Assembly (NCBI GenBank): GCA_002794775.1
Contig: NBAY01000003.1
Location: forward strand, 868,001 to 932,000
Origin: Porodaedalea pini
Lineage: Eukaryota > Basidiomycota > Agaricomycetes > Hymenochaetales > Hymenochaetaceae
DNA: 64,000 nt
Direction of reading: 5' to 3'
The notes beneath the pieces were generated by a model. The model was not told the DNA's origin. It did not search any database and saw only the letters and a program-made list of their open reading frames with translations. Positions 22,537 through 32,027 of the stretch are shown piece by piece. The position numbers and the translations under genes were made by a program. The stretch's first letter is position 1. Each line of letters starts with the position of its first letter.

Positions 22537-24012
22537 TGGTCACGACGCGCAGGCGAGACATGTACAATGCCTTCGCGTGCTCGAACATCTGCTGTTGGAT
22601 AGTCTTGAGATGTGCAGACAAACCAAGGAATAAGGAATAATTGTATTTTCACACCTTCTGTTCCCAGTCAATGAACTTGTAGCCAGGAGTGTAGCCGTCC
22701 CATACATCCGCCTCCATGTGGATACCGGCTTTCCTGAGCGTCTTCGCGAGCTCCTCACAGCAGTCATATAGCTCCTACTCATTAGTGCACACGGCGATAC
22801 TGCAGGGGACAATGATTGCTTGGACATGAGCGATGCGTGATGGAGAACAAGACCCTGGTTGTCACCACGAATCATGACTATGAATCCAATGATGCACGTG
22901 CTAAGGCCCCATGAGTTCTACCACGCAGATAATTAGCCACCGTTCGGACCTATACCCTGTGGATCGTCCAGGTCTTTGACCACATGTTGAACATCTCTGG
23001 CAGCGAGAAGCTTGGCCAAGGCAATGCGACGTCGCAGCTTGGATGCCATGACCGGTTGTCGGAGTGAAGCCTTCCACAGTCGTTGTGTGAAGACCACCAG
23101 CAAACTTCTCCCTCTCAGACTTGACGCCTGGGATGACGGGTACAGTGAGCAGCTCCTCGTACACACAATGATATAAGTAGAGAATTTCCCATACTTCAGT
23201 GTCAGCCACCTTCGTGAGATGCACAGTGTGACCTTCCTGCCATAGGAATTTGCACGTATGGAGGAACGGCTGGGGGCCCTTGAACTCCCAGTGCACAACA
23301 CTGATCCACTGGTTGAGCTTGAGGGGTAGATCGCAATAGCTCTTGATCCATTTGGCGTGGTAGGGATACATGGCCGTTTTTGTAATTGGACGGATTGCTA
23401 TGGGCTCCTCAAGCTTGGAGCTCCCTCTGAAGACGCATGTCAACATCGAGCAGAAATCAAAAAAATTCGAACATGTACGCCCTGGTCACCCACACCACTG
23501 CTGGAGAAAAGTCTTCAATGTGGTCCTTGTCACACTCAATCACCTTTTGAGAGACAAATGTTGGGAAGTAAGCATTCTCTACACCCATCTCCCTGACTCT
23601 CATGCTGAACCATTCTGTGGCAAGTAAGAACCTGATATACAGATGCTTGTTTTTTTAAATACCTTGGATTGCTTCCCAGATGCTGTATGACCAGGGCTTA
23701 AGAATATAGCATCCACTAACACTGTAGTAGTCTAGCATATTGACCTTGATCAGCGCCTATAATACTTGTCAGCACAAAGTGAGGGATTATAGAACAATCT
23801 GCACACCTTCGTAGTCCAACCCGGAAAGTCGATCTCCTTCTTTGCACCTATAGCAATCTTCACCGCGCCGCCGATCCTCACTTTTCATTGCCTTTTCTGG
23901 GGTGACAATTGCAGACATAGGTGCAGCAGGCGCCGCAGCATTGGTCTTGAGTTCCACAAGATCTAAAGCTTGGTCTCCCTGGTTTCGAGAGCATGCAAGT
24001 ATGAAGCAATGT
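22537..24012 (-). pseudogene. Prolyl-tRNA synthetase fragment, tandem copy 2
   Basis: The same gene in head-to-tail arrangement with copy 1 (repeat unit about 1.5 kb). From 24012 leftwards: N-terminal linker, RIGGAVKIAIGAKKEIDF, the class II core (23446-22901: [46 protein letters not shown]), then part of the anticodon-binding domain (GDNQGLVLHHASL; GYKFIDWEQKV on another frame). A deletion in LTKKEADTE (now LTKVADTE), stops and frameshifts disable it. Copy 2 reaches farther C-terminal than copy 1, so the junction at ~22540 joins a broken C-terminal domain to the N-terminal linker of copy 1. Confidence 0.85.
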
Positions 24013-24125
24013 CAATTCCAGAGAGGAAGACAGTAGAATGGGAGGTGACTGTGACGGTGGTGAAGTTTAGAAGTTGAAGTTGGCAATGGCACCCCGCGTC
24101 AAAAACCAACATACACGTGACTGAT

Positions 24126-24180
24126 TTCCCACACCTTCTGCTCGCACATGCGTGTGCATGTGCGAGCAGAGGTGTGGGAA
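24126..24180. repeat. 55-nt near-perfect palindrome
   Basis: Arms of 25-26 nt (TTCCCACACCT(T)CTGCTCGCA… and its complement) pair with a single one-base bulge and a very short loop near 24152-24155. It lies in element E between ProRS copy 2 and the target of A2. Its role is unknown. Confidence 0.85.
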
Positions 24181-24215
24181 TTTGGACTTGGGTGAATTTC
24201 ACACATCTCAATTTC

Positions 24216-24659
24216 TGTCAGCGACGGACTACGGGTACACAAATGGTAGCCGGGTCACGCGGAACTCAGTCAGAGGAGGAGGGAGACAAGAGAGAGCGGT
24301 GGGGCAGGGGAACTGACACAGCGCGGAGATAGGGAGCAGCTTCTGGACGTAGCCAGGTAGAATTGACCAGGTCGAAACTAGGGGATAAGTACAGGAGGAC
24401 TACCTACTTATATACCCTTCAGCGGCTGCGCACGGACCAGGGAATTAACTACTACATAAGGATAGATGATAGAACGTCGTGGAACTTCATAGAATAATGA
24501 AATCATAGGATCGGTCAGCGAGTAAGGATAGTGCGAGAAGGAGCGTAATGAATAATGAGTAAGCAGGAATAAGCGTGATTAGTGATGGATGGATAAGATA
24601 TGATAAGATAAGATAAGAGAAAATGATAAGATAAGATAATTTAAAAAGTGTCCATGACA
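24216..24659 (-). repeat. 3' LTR of copy A2
   Basis: 444 bp with TG…CA ends. Immediately inside it (24660-24673) the minus strand reads GAAGGGGAGGGTCA, the polypurine tract that primes plus-strand DNA. The chromodomain ORF ends at 24672, so the tract overlaps the end of pol. Confidence 0.96.
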
Positions 24660-24671
24660 TGACCCTCCCCT

Positions 24672-27600
24672 TCAAGGCGAGCGTCCCGATCGCCCTTGTT
24701 CCCTACCCTGGAACTTACCGGCCCACCACTGTGCCACTCCTTTCTGTCTCTCAGGCTCCGTCATTTCAAACACGGGTCGGAACTTCAGCTGCGACATCTC
24801 TAGGGTGTTGAGGGCGCGAGGAGCACTGGGAGTTGATTTATGAAATTCGTCAATGGCCTCTTGAGAGTTCGTCAAATTCTCAATTGGCTCCCAGGTGCGT
24901 TCTTCGTTCGGATACCCTTTCCAATGTACGAGGTATTTGAGCTTCCCTTGCACAAGTTTGGAGTCGACAACCTTTTTGACCTCATATTCCGGCACATCGT
25001 CAATGATTTCGGGCGGGGGTGGAAGATCCTGCTTTTGCGACGTATACTGCGGCTCGTGGTATGGGGAGAGGAGCACTTCATTGAAAACCGGATAGACTTT
25101 TTTCCATGTACGTGGAAGTTTAAGTCTATATGCTGACGTGCCGATTTTCTTTTCGACAATGAAAGGCCCATAACGTTTATCTCCCAGCTTCTTCATAGGA
25201 CGATCTGTCTTTAAGTGAGTTCCTTCGAGCATGACCTTTTCCCCAGGTTTATACTCGATGGATTCTCCCTTCGTCCTGTCATAGAAGCGTTTCATGGTTT
25301 CGGCTGCATGCTTTAATGCCGATTCGGTTTCCTCCCTGATCTTGGCCATCCGGTCGGCAAACTGCTTAGCGGACTCATTGGTCGATTCGCGTCTAGGATT
25401 CGTGCCCTTATATGGGTGTCTCCCATGGTTGATGAAAAAGGGTGACGCTCCTGTCGACGTTTGTTCTTTGTCGTTGTACGCGAATTCCGCTAGCGCAAGC
25501 CATTCCGCCCAGTCCGACTGATGGTGGTTAACAAAGAGACGAAGGTACTGTTCAATCTCTTGGTTTATCCGTTCTGTCTGACCATCTGTCTGTGGGTGAT
25601 ATGCCGTTGACGGGTTTCCCTCGATGCCCAGTAACCGGTATAGTTCGTTCATGAATTTGGACTCGAACTGTGATCCTCTGTCATGAATAAACTTGCGCGG
25701 TATGCCGTGTAGCCTGAAGACATGATCCCGGTAGAGCCTCGCCATTCCTTCCGACGTTATGCTCACTGAGGTAGGGATCGCATGCACCTGTTTACTGAAC
25801 CTGTCAACGAAGACACAGATTGCGTTATGTCCATTGGACTCGGGTAGTTTGCTGATCAGGTCTGCTGTGACGATTTCCCAAGGACCTTTCGGGATCTCGT
25901 TTGGGTTCAGAGGATTGTGCGGTTTCGCTCTGTGTGCCTTCATACGTTGGCACGCATCACATCCCTCGACATACATTCGAACATCTCGTTGGATTCCCGG
26001 CCACCAGTAGTTGCGTGTGATCAACTCATGGGTCTTGTAGCATCCTGGGTGTCCTGCGAGCGTGCTGTCGTGATGGTTTCGAATGATGTCTTCTCGGAGT
26101 TTATGGTCTTTCGGCACGTAGATCCTGCCCTTCCACATCAACAACCCTTCTTCTTCCTCCCACTCTCGTTCCTTCCGCTCTAACGCCTTCACAACTGCTC
26201 TGTCCCTGTTGTTTCGTACCCTTTTAATTCGTTTAACGAAGTCTGCATCCAGCGCTTCTAGCAGTGTTTCGTTTACAAATAAGTCCGGCTTGAGCAAAAC
26301 AATGTCGATATTGTCGTTCTCCCCCCTCTCATGATCCGCTCGTCTCGAGAGGAGGTCAGCCTTAGTCATCAGGGCACCTGGTTTATGGAACAGTTTGAAG
26401 TCGTAGTCCGCTAACTCCTGTAGCCATCTCGCTTGTCGGTGGTTAATCTTCTGGGGTTTTCGGAAATACTGGAGGTTGAGGTGATCCGACCAGATTTCGA
26501 AGGTTTGCGTTGCCCCTAGAAGATATTGTCGCCAGTCATCCAGTGCGCACATGATCGCGAACATCTCTTTGTCATAGATTTCGTAATTGCGCTCTGCTTG
26601 GCTAAGCGCTTGCGATCGGTATGCGATTGGATGCCACTTTCCGTCAACAAATTGGGACAGAATGGCGCCGTTAGCGAAATGCGACGAATCAGCCTCCACC
26701 CGAAATTGACCGTCATCAGTAGGCACTGTGAGTACAGGTTCTTCACAGAGCTTCTGCTTCAGACGTTCAAAGGCCTCCTGTTGCTCCACCTCCCACTTCC
26801 ACTCTACATCTCCGGTCAACACTGTCAAGGGCTTCGCATAGTGACTGAATGCTAGGATGAAGCGGCGGTAATAGTTGCAGAACCCAAGGAAAGACTGTAG
26901 TTCTTTCTTGTTCTTAGGCACTGGCCAATCTTTTACACCCGCCACTTTGGCTGGATCCATGCGAATCTGTCCGTTGCCGAGGATATGCCCAAGATAGTTC
27001 ACGGTCTCTTGAGCGAAGCTGCACTTTTCTGGCTTTAAGAACAACTTGTTTGCTCGCAACACTTCCAGGACTTGTCGGACGAGTTTGTCATGATGTTCGC
27101 GAGTTCGTGCGAAGATCAGGATGTCGTCCATGTAGACTATGACGTGTCCATCATTGACGAGTTCTCGGAAGATCTCGTTCATGAATCCTTGGAAGGTTGC
27201 CGGTGAGTTTGTGAGACCGAAAAACATGACCGTTGGTTCGAATAGACCGCAGTTTGTCCTGAAGGCGGCTTTATGCTCGTCGCCCTCTCGAATCCGAATG
27301 TTATTGTAACCCCAACGTATGTCAAGCTTCGTGAAGAATTTCGCCTGTTTCGTTTTGTCAATGAGCTCTTGGATTAGAGGTAACGGGTATTTGTTCTTAA
27401 CCGTCATCTCGTTGAGCCGGCGATAGTCCTGTACGGGGTGAAGCTTGCCATCCTTCTTTTTTATGAAGAAGAAGGGGGATGCCATCTCAGATTGAGAGTT
27501 ACGAATACGGCCAGTTCTCAAGTTTTCGGTGAGGAATTCGTCCAGTGCCACCTGTTTGGATGGGCTGAGCGGGTAGATTTTACAGTCAGAGAGCTTTGAT

Positions 27601-28811
27601 CCCGGCTTGAGTTCAATAGCATGATCCCAAGGGTGTCTCTCTGGTAACTGATCGAATTCCTGTTCACTGAAGACGTCCGCGAACTCTTTGACATAGTTTG
27701 GGACTTCCTCGAGCACCTGTTGTCTGACCTTCAGCGCTTTTCTCGGATCGGACTTAATGTACCTGTCCCAATCGAAGAGGAAGAGCTGATCGCCGTCTTC
27801 AAGTTCCACCAAATCAAGGTTTTCGTCGGGGTCTGCATCAATGTCCTCTAGACTACGGATATAGCCGCATACATCGGGGCATCGATCAAATTTGATCGTT
27901 GATTTTTGCCAGTCGATGTTGGGATTGTGCAGCTTTAACCATTCATGTCCGATGAACACATCTGTTTTCCCTAGATCTGTGACTGCGAAGTGGATGCGCT
28001 CTGAATGATCCTTAATTGTCATGCGCATTTCCACAAACTCTGTGATCGAGCCGTCCTTGTTGAGCGTGCCGTCAGCATTATAGACTCGGATTGGGATGGG
28101 TGTCTTTTTTGTCCGGATCTGATGCTTTTCGACGAAGGATCGGTTGATACACGAGCCAGTGCAGCCACTGTCCAGTAGGGCGTCTACCTTGAACTGGTTA
28201 CCGGTGTCGGTCGTTTGAAGGAGAATCGGTACCATGAGCTGTTGCCCCCGAGACCCTCTTACGAACCGTTTCGGACCCCTCAGGTCCCTAACAGCTGCCA
28301 CGGCATCTGGTTCTTCTAGCGCAATGATTTGACGCACCGTCTCTTCATTCGCTTCAGCATGCCTCTGCTGTTTCATCCACACTCGGAGAGTCGTTAAAGC
28401 ACTTTCAAGTTTATCCTCTTTGAGACGCCGTACTACCCATGGGGCCGTAAAGGGGACAGGGCGATCTCTCCAGGACTTCCTCTCAGCTTGTTTCGACGAG
28501 TTTTCATTTTTCACGGATTTCGGTTCAGTTCCGGCCAAGGAAGAAATAGAATTAAAAGATTCGGAACAGTGTGTTACATGATTTTTTGACACAGGAGTAG
28601 GACGAGGTGATGCGGCAGACGTGTTGTTACATATAGGCATATCTATACTACTAGCTACTGGTACAGGGACAGAAGGAATATTTTTGTGAGTGACATTGCT
28701 TTTTACATTTTTTTGTATTTTATCTAAATTATCTACAGAGTCCATAGAATTATCAAAAATGGCCGTTTGAAAAACTGAAACTGAACCTATCCCAGTCAGT
28801 GCCGTGTTCAC
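24672..28811 (-). CDS. Pol polyprotein: protease, RT, RNase H, integrase, chromodomain
   Basis: 1,379 aa as read from the GTG at 28811; the true translation start or frameshift point is uncertain. A Ser/Pro-rich lead of ~180 aa is followed by an aspartic protease (ALLDSGCTGS, Asp214), RT with MASPFFFIKKKDGKLHPVQD (from ~443) and the active site YMDDIL (560-565), RNase H (FRVEADSSHFANGA), and integrase with an HHCC zinc site (GHPGCYKTH … CDACQ). The integrase core has TADL, FIHDRGSQFES and TDGQTERINQEIEQ as its DDE residues. A C-terminal chromodomain (YEVKKVVDSKLVQGKLKYLV … HWKGYPNEERTWEP) likely targets heterochromatin. All catalytic motifs are intact. It overlaps the gag stop. Confidence 0.96.
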   Translation of the reverse strand: MNTALTGIGSVSVFQTAIFDNSMDSVDNLDKIQKNVKSNVTHKNIPSVPVPVASSIDMPICNNTSAASPRPTPVSKNHVTHCSESFNSISSLAGTEPKSVKNENSSKQAERKSWRDRPVPFTAPWVVRRLKEDKLESALTTLRVWMKQQRHAEANEETVRQIIALEEPDAVAAVRDLRGPKRFVRGSRGQQLMVPILLQTTDTGNQFKVDALLDSGCTGSCINRSFVEKHQIRTKKTPIPIRVYNADGTLNKDGSITEFVEMRMTIKDHSERIHFAVTDLGKTDVFIGHEWLKLHNPNIDWQKSTIKFDRCPDVCGYIRSLEDIDADPDENLDLVELEDGDQLFLFDWDRYIKSDPRKALKVRQQVLEEVPNYVKEFADVFSEQEFDQLPERHPWDHAIELKPGSKLSDCKIYPLSPSKQVALDEFLTENLRTGRIRNSQSEMASPFFFIKKKDGKLHPVQDYRRLNEMTVKNKYPLPLIQELIDKTKQAKFFTKLDIRWGYNNIRIREGDEHKAAFRTNCGLFEPTVMFFGLTNSPATFQGFMNEIFRELVNDGHVIVYMDDILIFARTREHHDKLVRQVLEVLRANKLFLKPEKCSFAQETVNYLGHILGNGQIRMDPAKVAGVKDWPVPKNKKELQSFLGFCNYYRRFILAFSHYAKPLTVLTGDVEWKWEVEQQEAFERLKQKLCEEPVLTVPTDDGQFRVEADSSHFANGAILSQFVDGKWHPIAYRSQALSQAERNYEIYDKEMFAIMCALDDWRQYLLGATQTFEIWSDHLNLQYFRKPQKINHRQARWLQELADYDFKLFHKPGALMTKADLLSRRADHERGENDNIDIVLLKPDLFVNETLLEALDADFVKRIKRVRNNRDRAVVKALERKEREWEEEEGLLMWKGRIYVPKDHKLREDIIRNHHDSTLAGHPGCYKTHELITRNYWWPGIQRDVRMYVEGCDACQRMKAHRAKPHNPLNPNEIPKGPWEIVTADLISKLPESNGHNAICVFVDRFSKQVHAIPTSVSITSEGMARLYRDHVFRLHGIPRKFIHDRGSQFESKFMNELYRLLGIEGNPSTAYHPQTDGQTERINQEIEQYLRLFVNHHQSDWAEWLALAEFAYNDKEQTSTGASPFFINHGRHPYKGTNPRRESTNESAKQFADRMAKIREETESALKHAAETMKRFYDRTKGESIEYKPGEKVMLEGTHLKTDRPMKKLGDKRYGPFIVEKKIGTSAYRLKLPRTWKKVYPVFNEVLLSPYHEPQYTSQKQDLPPPPEIIDDVPEYEVKKVVDSKLVQGKLKYLVHWKGYPNEERTWEPIENLTNSQEAIDEFHKSTPSAPRALNTLEMSQLKFRPVFEMTEPERQKGVAQWWAGKFQGREQGRSGRSP

Positions 28812-29893
28812 TGCTGGGGTTCCGCAAAATCCAACTCCCGTTCAAAGAGCGCCTCCTCTTCTTCCTCCGCAAAGTCTGACTCCTTGAGCGTCGCGGTCTC
28901 GTCTGCCCAGACTTTTCTCTCTCGGGGTTCCATCCCCATCAACACAGCCCTTATCGTTTTCCTCCGATTTGGGCAATTCCTCTGCAGATGCCCTGATTCT
29001 TTACAGTAGTAGCAGAGTCCTGCTTTCCTCAGCTCTTCGAGTGAGACGTCCATCGGCTTCCCCATGCCTCCGTATGTGACTCCAGTGGCGTCGTGCCTTT
29101 CGGGGATTCTCGGTGTGAATGTCTGGGTAGGTTTTGGTGGGAGCACCTGAGGTCTGGACGGGGCAGCACGCATTTGTTCGATGGCCTTCATCTGACGTCT
29201 AGCGTTGTCGAATCGAATGGCTTTTTCTTGCCAGCCTTTGTACGTGGTTGGGACCGTGTCACTCATTTCGATTCGGTATACGATCTCTCTATCCAAGGCT
29301 TTCGTCAGTTTGTGGATGAGGGTGTCGTCATTCTTTGTGTCATCGTTGTATCCTGCCGCACGGCGATAGATGTTGAACTGCTGGAAGAATTGGTCGGCTG
29401 TGATGTCTCGGGTGTGCTTCCAGCTATCCAATTTTTGCATGGCGTTCATGCGTTCGTTCGGATCTCCAAACGCTTTTTCCAGCTGTTCGTTAAACTTCTG
29501 GCGACTGACGAGCGAAAAGATCAGATAGCCGTCCATCTTGATGCTTTCCAGGAAGTTCTGTGCCCAGAGTGCGGCTGAGCCTTCCGTCATGAACGACAAC
29601 ACGAAAAGGAAGTAGTCCTTGTCGTTCATGAAGTCCTCTGCGTTAGCTTCAACGTAAAGGGTGATGGCACGTTCGAACTTCTTGTAGTCTCGCCCGTTGA
29701 ACGTCTCGGGTTTGGCGATATGTCTTCCTCCACTGCGGTTTGTTGGTGGAGGGACAGGTGCGGCTGCAGCTGCTGGCGTGGGGGTTGCGAGTAATCCCAG
29801 GCCGTGTAGCGCGTTGATGATCTCCTGCATCATGTCGTTTGAGATCGTCGGAGTTGTGGCTGCTGGCGCAGCTGGGGCTTGGGGTTCTGCCAT
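28808..29893 (-). CDS. Gag polyprotein
   Basis: 361 aa. An Ala/Pro-rich N-terminus leads to a capsid-like domain (FNGRDYKKFERAITLYVEAN … WAQNFLESIKMDGYLIFSL … EKAFGDPNERMNAMQKLDSW) and a C-terminal zinc knuckle CYYCKESGHLQRNC (C-x2-C-x4-H-x4-C, about residues 300-313), followed by an acidic tail. The stop TGA (28810-28808) overlaps a GTG codon of the pol frame (-1 relative to gag). Pol could be made by -1 slippage or by re-initiation at an ancestral ATGA; neither is shown. The frame is intact. Confidence 0.95.
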   Translation of the reverse strand: MAEPQAPAAPAATTPTISNDMMQEIINALHGLGLLATPTPAAAAAPVPPPTNRSGGRHIAKPETFNGRDYKKFERAITLYVEANAEDFMNDKDYFLFVLSFMTEGSAALWAQNFLESIKMDGYLIFSLVSRQKFNEQLEKAFGDPNERMNAMQKLDSWKHTRDITADQFFQQFNIYRRAAGYNDDTKNDDTLIHKLTKALDREIVYRIEMSDTVPTTYKGWQEKAIRFDNARRQMKAIEQMRAAPSRPQVLPPKPTQTFTPRIPERHDATGVTYGGMGKPMDVSLEELRKAGLCYYCKESGHLQRNCPNRRKTIRAVLMGMEPRERKVWADETATLKESDFAEEEEEALFERELDFAEPQQ

Positions 29894-30748
29894 GATAGGC
29901 GGTGGTGTTGGTGATGGGTGGGGTGGTTGGTGGGCTCCTAGCTCGTCGTCTAGGCGTACTAGGTCGTCGTCGGTCAGTGGTGGTAGTTGTGCGAGGACAG
30001 CGTCGGCAGTGTCTTCTGGTGGTGTATTCCAACGCTGTGCCGCTGATCCAGACGGTCGACTGTACGGGTGTGGAGCCAGCTCAAATCAGAGACAACACTG
30101 CCAGCCGACAGGTGGTGCGGACGCCTGCGGGTCTGATTGAGCGCTGTAACAAAATTCCGGATGTGGTGGTCGACTTTCACTTGCTGATCAAACCCGGATC
30201 TTCCTCTGTGAAGACTCCAACGGGCGCCAAGGGACCTTTCCGAAGATCACCCCCAAGGCCTGGTAGCTACTCTCGAGTGGGTCGGACTCAACGTTACCCC
30301 CTCTCAAACGAGCGCTAGTTGATCGAATAGAAAGAGGACGGCGGGTTGTGAAACGAGTGAGTTTAATAATGAAGGTAGGGAATTAACGACGTATCGGCCT
30401 GATCGATGCACGTAAGATCGATCTAAGAATAGGTGTGGGTCGAAGCGATTGTAGTCGGGGTCGCAGTCCAAGTCGTCGGACGCGTCGGATGAGAATGTTG
30501 GTCTAGAGTTCGGGGTTACGGACAGGTAGTGGTTGGTTTTGAGTTTGTTGGACGAGATGAGGGTTGAGAGTGATGATGATAGATAGTAGGAAGAGTTCGA
30601 TGGTGAGAGTGATTTGCGGGGTACAGGTGAAGGTATAGATGGTAGCGCGGTAAAGAGATTGCTGTCGGTAGGAGATGCGAACGTTCAGAGCCAGCTTGGC
30701 GTTGGTGACTGAGAATGCGCGAGGCGGTAGGGGTAAGTTTCGACCTTG
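29894..30748 (-). other. 5' leader of copy A2
   Basis: 855 nt of untranslated leader between the primer site and gag. No conserved protein frame is seen. It should hold packaging signals; none can be named from sequence alone. Confidence 0.75.
30736..30746 (-). promoter_or_regulatory. Putative self-primer binding site (A2)
   Basis: The minus strand reads AGGTCGAAACT, starting 2 nt after the LTR end. It is the perfect complement of AGTTTCGACCT in the same LTR (30912-30902), which would be the first 11 nt of the transcript if it starts about 30-34 nt below the TATA box. Tf1 of fission yeast uses 11 nt of its own 5' end in this way. There is no tRNA-type TGG start. Confidence 0.7.
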
Positions 30749-31192
30749 TGTCAGCGACGGACTACGGGTACACAAATGGTAGCCGGGTCACGCGGAACTC
30801 AGTCAGAGGAGGAGGGAGACAAGAGAGAGCGGTGGGGCAGGGGAACTGACACAGCGCGGAGATAGGGAGCAGCTTCTGGACGTAGCCAGGTAGAATTGAC
30901 CAGGTCGAAACTAGGGGATAAGTACAGGAGGACTACCTACTTATATACCCTTCAGCGGCTGCGCACGGACCAGGGAATTAACTACTACATAAGGATAGAT
31001 GATAGAACGTCGTGGAACTTCATAGAATAATGAAATCATAGGATCGGTCAGCGAGTAAGGATAGTGCGAGAAGGAGCGTAATGAATAATGAGTAAGCAGG
31101 AATAAGCGTGATTAGTGATGGATGGATAAGATATGATAAGATAAGATAAGAGAAAATGATAAGATAAGATAATTTAAAAAGCGTCCATGACA
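30749..31192 (-). repeat. 5' LTR of copy A2
   Basis: 444 bp, TG…CA ends, next to the target copy ATTTC (31193-31197). It carries GATAAG clusters at 31124-31172, a TATA box at 30947-30941 and the presumed transcription start at about 30912. Confidence 0.96.
30912..31172 (-). promoter_or_regulatory. LTR promoter: GATA cluster, TATA box, start site
   Basis: On the plus strand 31124-31172 holds about seven GATAAG/GATAA motifs, matching the WGATAR site of fungal GATA factors. The TATA box (TATATAA on the minus strand, 30947-30941) lies ~180 bp downstream in transcription direction. The self-primer segment begins at 30912, about 34 nt from the first T of the TATA box. Control by GATA factors is inferred. 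Confidence 0.5.
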
Positions 31193-31197
31193 ATTTC

Positions 31198-31514
31198 GTA
31201 GTACCTACCTACACCTGCTCAGTGGCTCCTTCATCCTGAACCACACCTACCTCCTTAACAACCAATGTGTCAAGATTGGATGTCAGACCAACAAGGAGAG
31301 CATCTCTGGAAAGCACAATGTCTACTTTGACTTGAAGGATAACTATAACTATATTCCTCTTTCTCTTCCATTGTTTCGCTGTTTATCATTTGTCCTGGAC
31401 CCATCACCCATCTATTTCAACTCCTTGAAATTCTTAGCTTCTCTATACTCAATCTCCACATGTTCACTTATGCTTGTTGTACAGTTTTCATTCCACATGT
31501 CTTTTTCTGTTTAG
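31198..31514 (+). other. Element E interior with an unrecognised coding fragment
   Basis: 31205-31350 reads on the plus strand as a protein-like piece (LLSGSFILNHTYLLNNQCVK, then DLKDNYNYIP) that I do not recognise. Across the A2 insertion the frame continues back to about 24190. The rest up to solo LTR F shows no gene. Confidence 0.35.
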
Positions 31515-32022
31515 TGTTAGGATCCCAAGTGTGTACACCCTTCTTTCCTTTTCTTTCATTGTCATCATCCTCGCCGACATCCCTTCCCCCTCGCTGACAT
31601 CCCTTCCCCCTCCCTCACTGGACTCTTCCCTTTGCTGCTCATTTGTTGACATCACCTGAATTGTCAATCACGTGACCCTTGCACATAGTTGCAGGTGACA
31701 TTGTCCACTCCTTACTCATCATGTTCTGCAATGTTCCATCATATTCCATTTCCCAGGAATGTCGTCCTCTTTATAGTAGTACAATTGCACAGCCATTGAG
31801 TATATAGGTAGCTCGTTCGCCTGTATTGCCCCTTACCTCGATATTCATTTAATCTACTGTGCTTACTCTTGATATCATCATCTGCGATACTTGTGTGTTT
31901 GACTCCTCCCCTCTTCACCTTGTGTCTGCTGATCGCCGGTTCCTACATCGCTCAGCCTCCATCTACGTTGTTTGTAGGTGTGATGGCTAAGTGATTGTTG
32001 AGTATGTGTTCGTATTCTAACA
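31515..32022. repeat. Solo LTR, family F
   Basis: 508 bp with TGTTAGGATCCC…TTCTAACA ends and a perfect target duplication TTTAG (31510-31514 and 32023-32027). A TATA-like GAGTATATAGG lies at about 31798-31808, which suggests plus orientation. No other copy is present in the window. Confidence 0.88.
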
Positions 32023-32027
32023 TTTAG

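Larger units (their letters stand above)
24216..31192 (-). mobile_element. Complete Ty3/gypsy chromovirus, family A (copy A2)
   Basis: 6,977 bp with two 444-bp LTRs that I read as differing at one position (24650 versus 31182). A perfect 5-bp duplication ATTTC flanks it (24211-24215, 31193-31197). Gag and Pol are uninterrupted. Order on the minus strand: 5' LTR, 11-nt primer site, leader, gag, pol (PR-RT-RNaseH-IN-chromodomain), polypurine tract, 3' LTR. It is the youngest insertion in the window and may be able to move. Confidence 0.97.

Noticed and set aside
21361..24012. Functional prolyl-tRNA synthetase gene
   Set aside because: Both copies have stops, frameshifts and missing parts; copy 1 lacks the anticodon-binding domain.
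30736..30748. tRNA primer binding site for family A
   Set aside because: No TGG start at or near the LTR end; the self-complementary 11-mer explains the site better.
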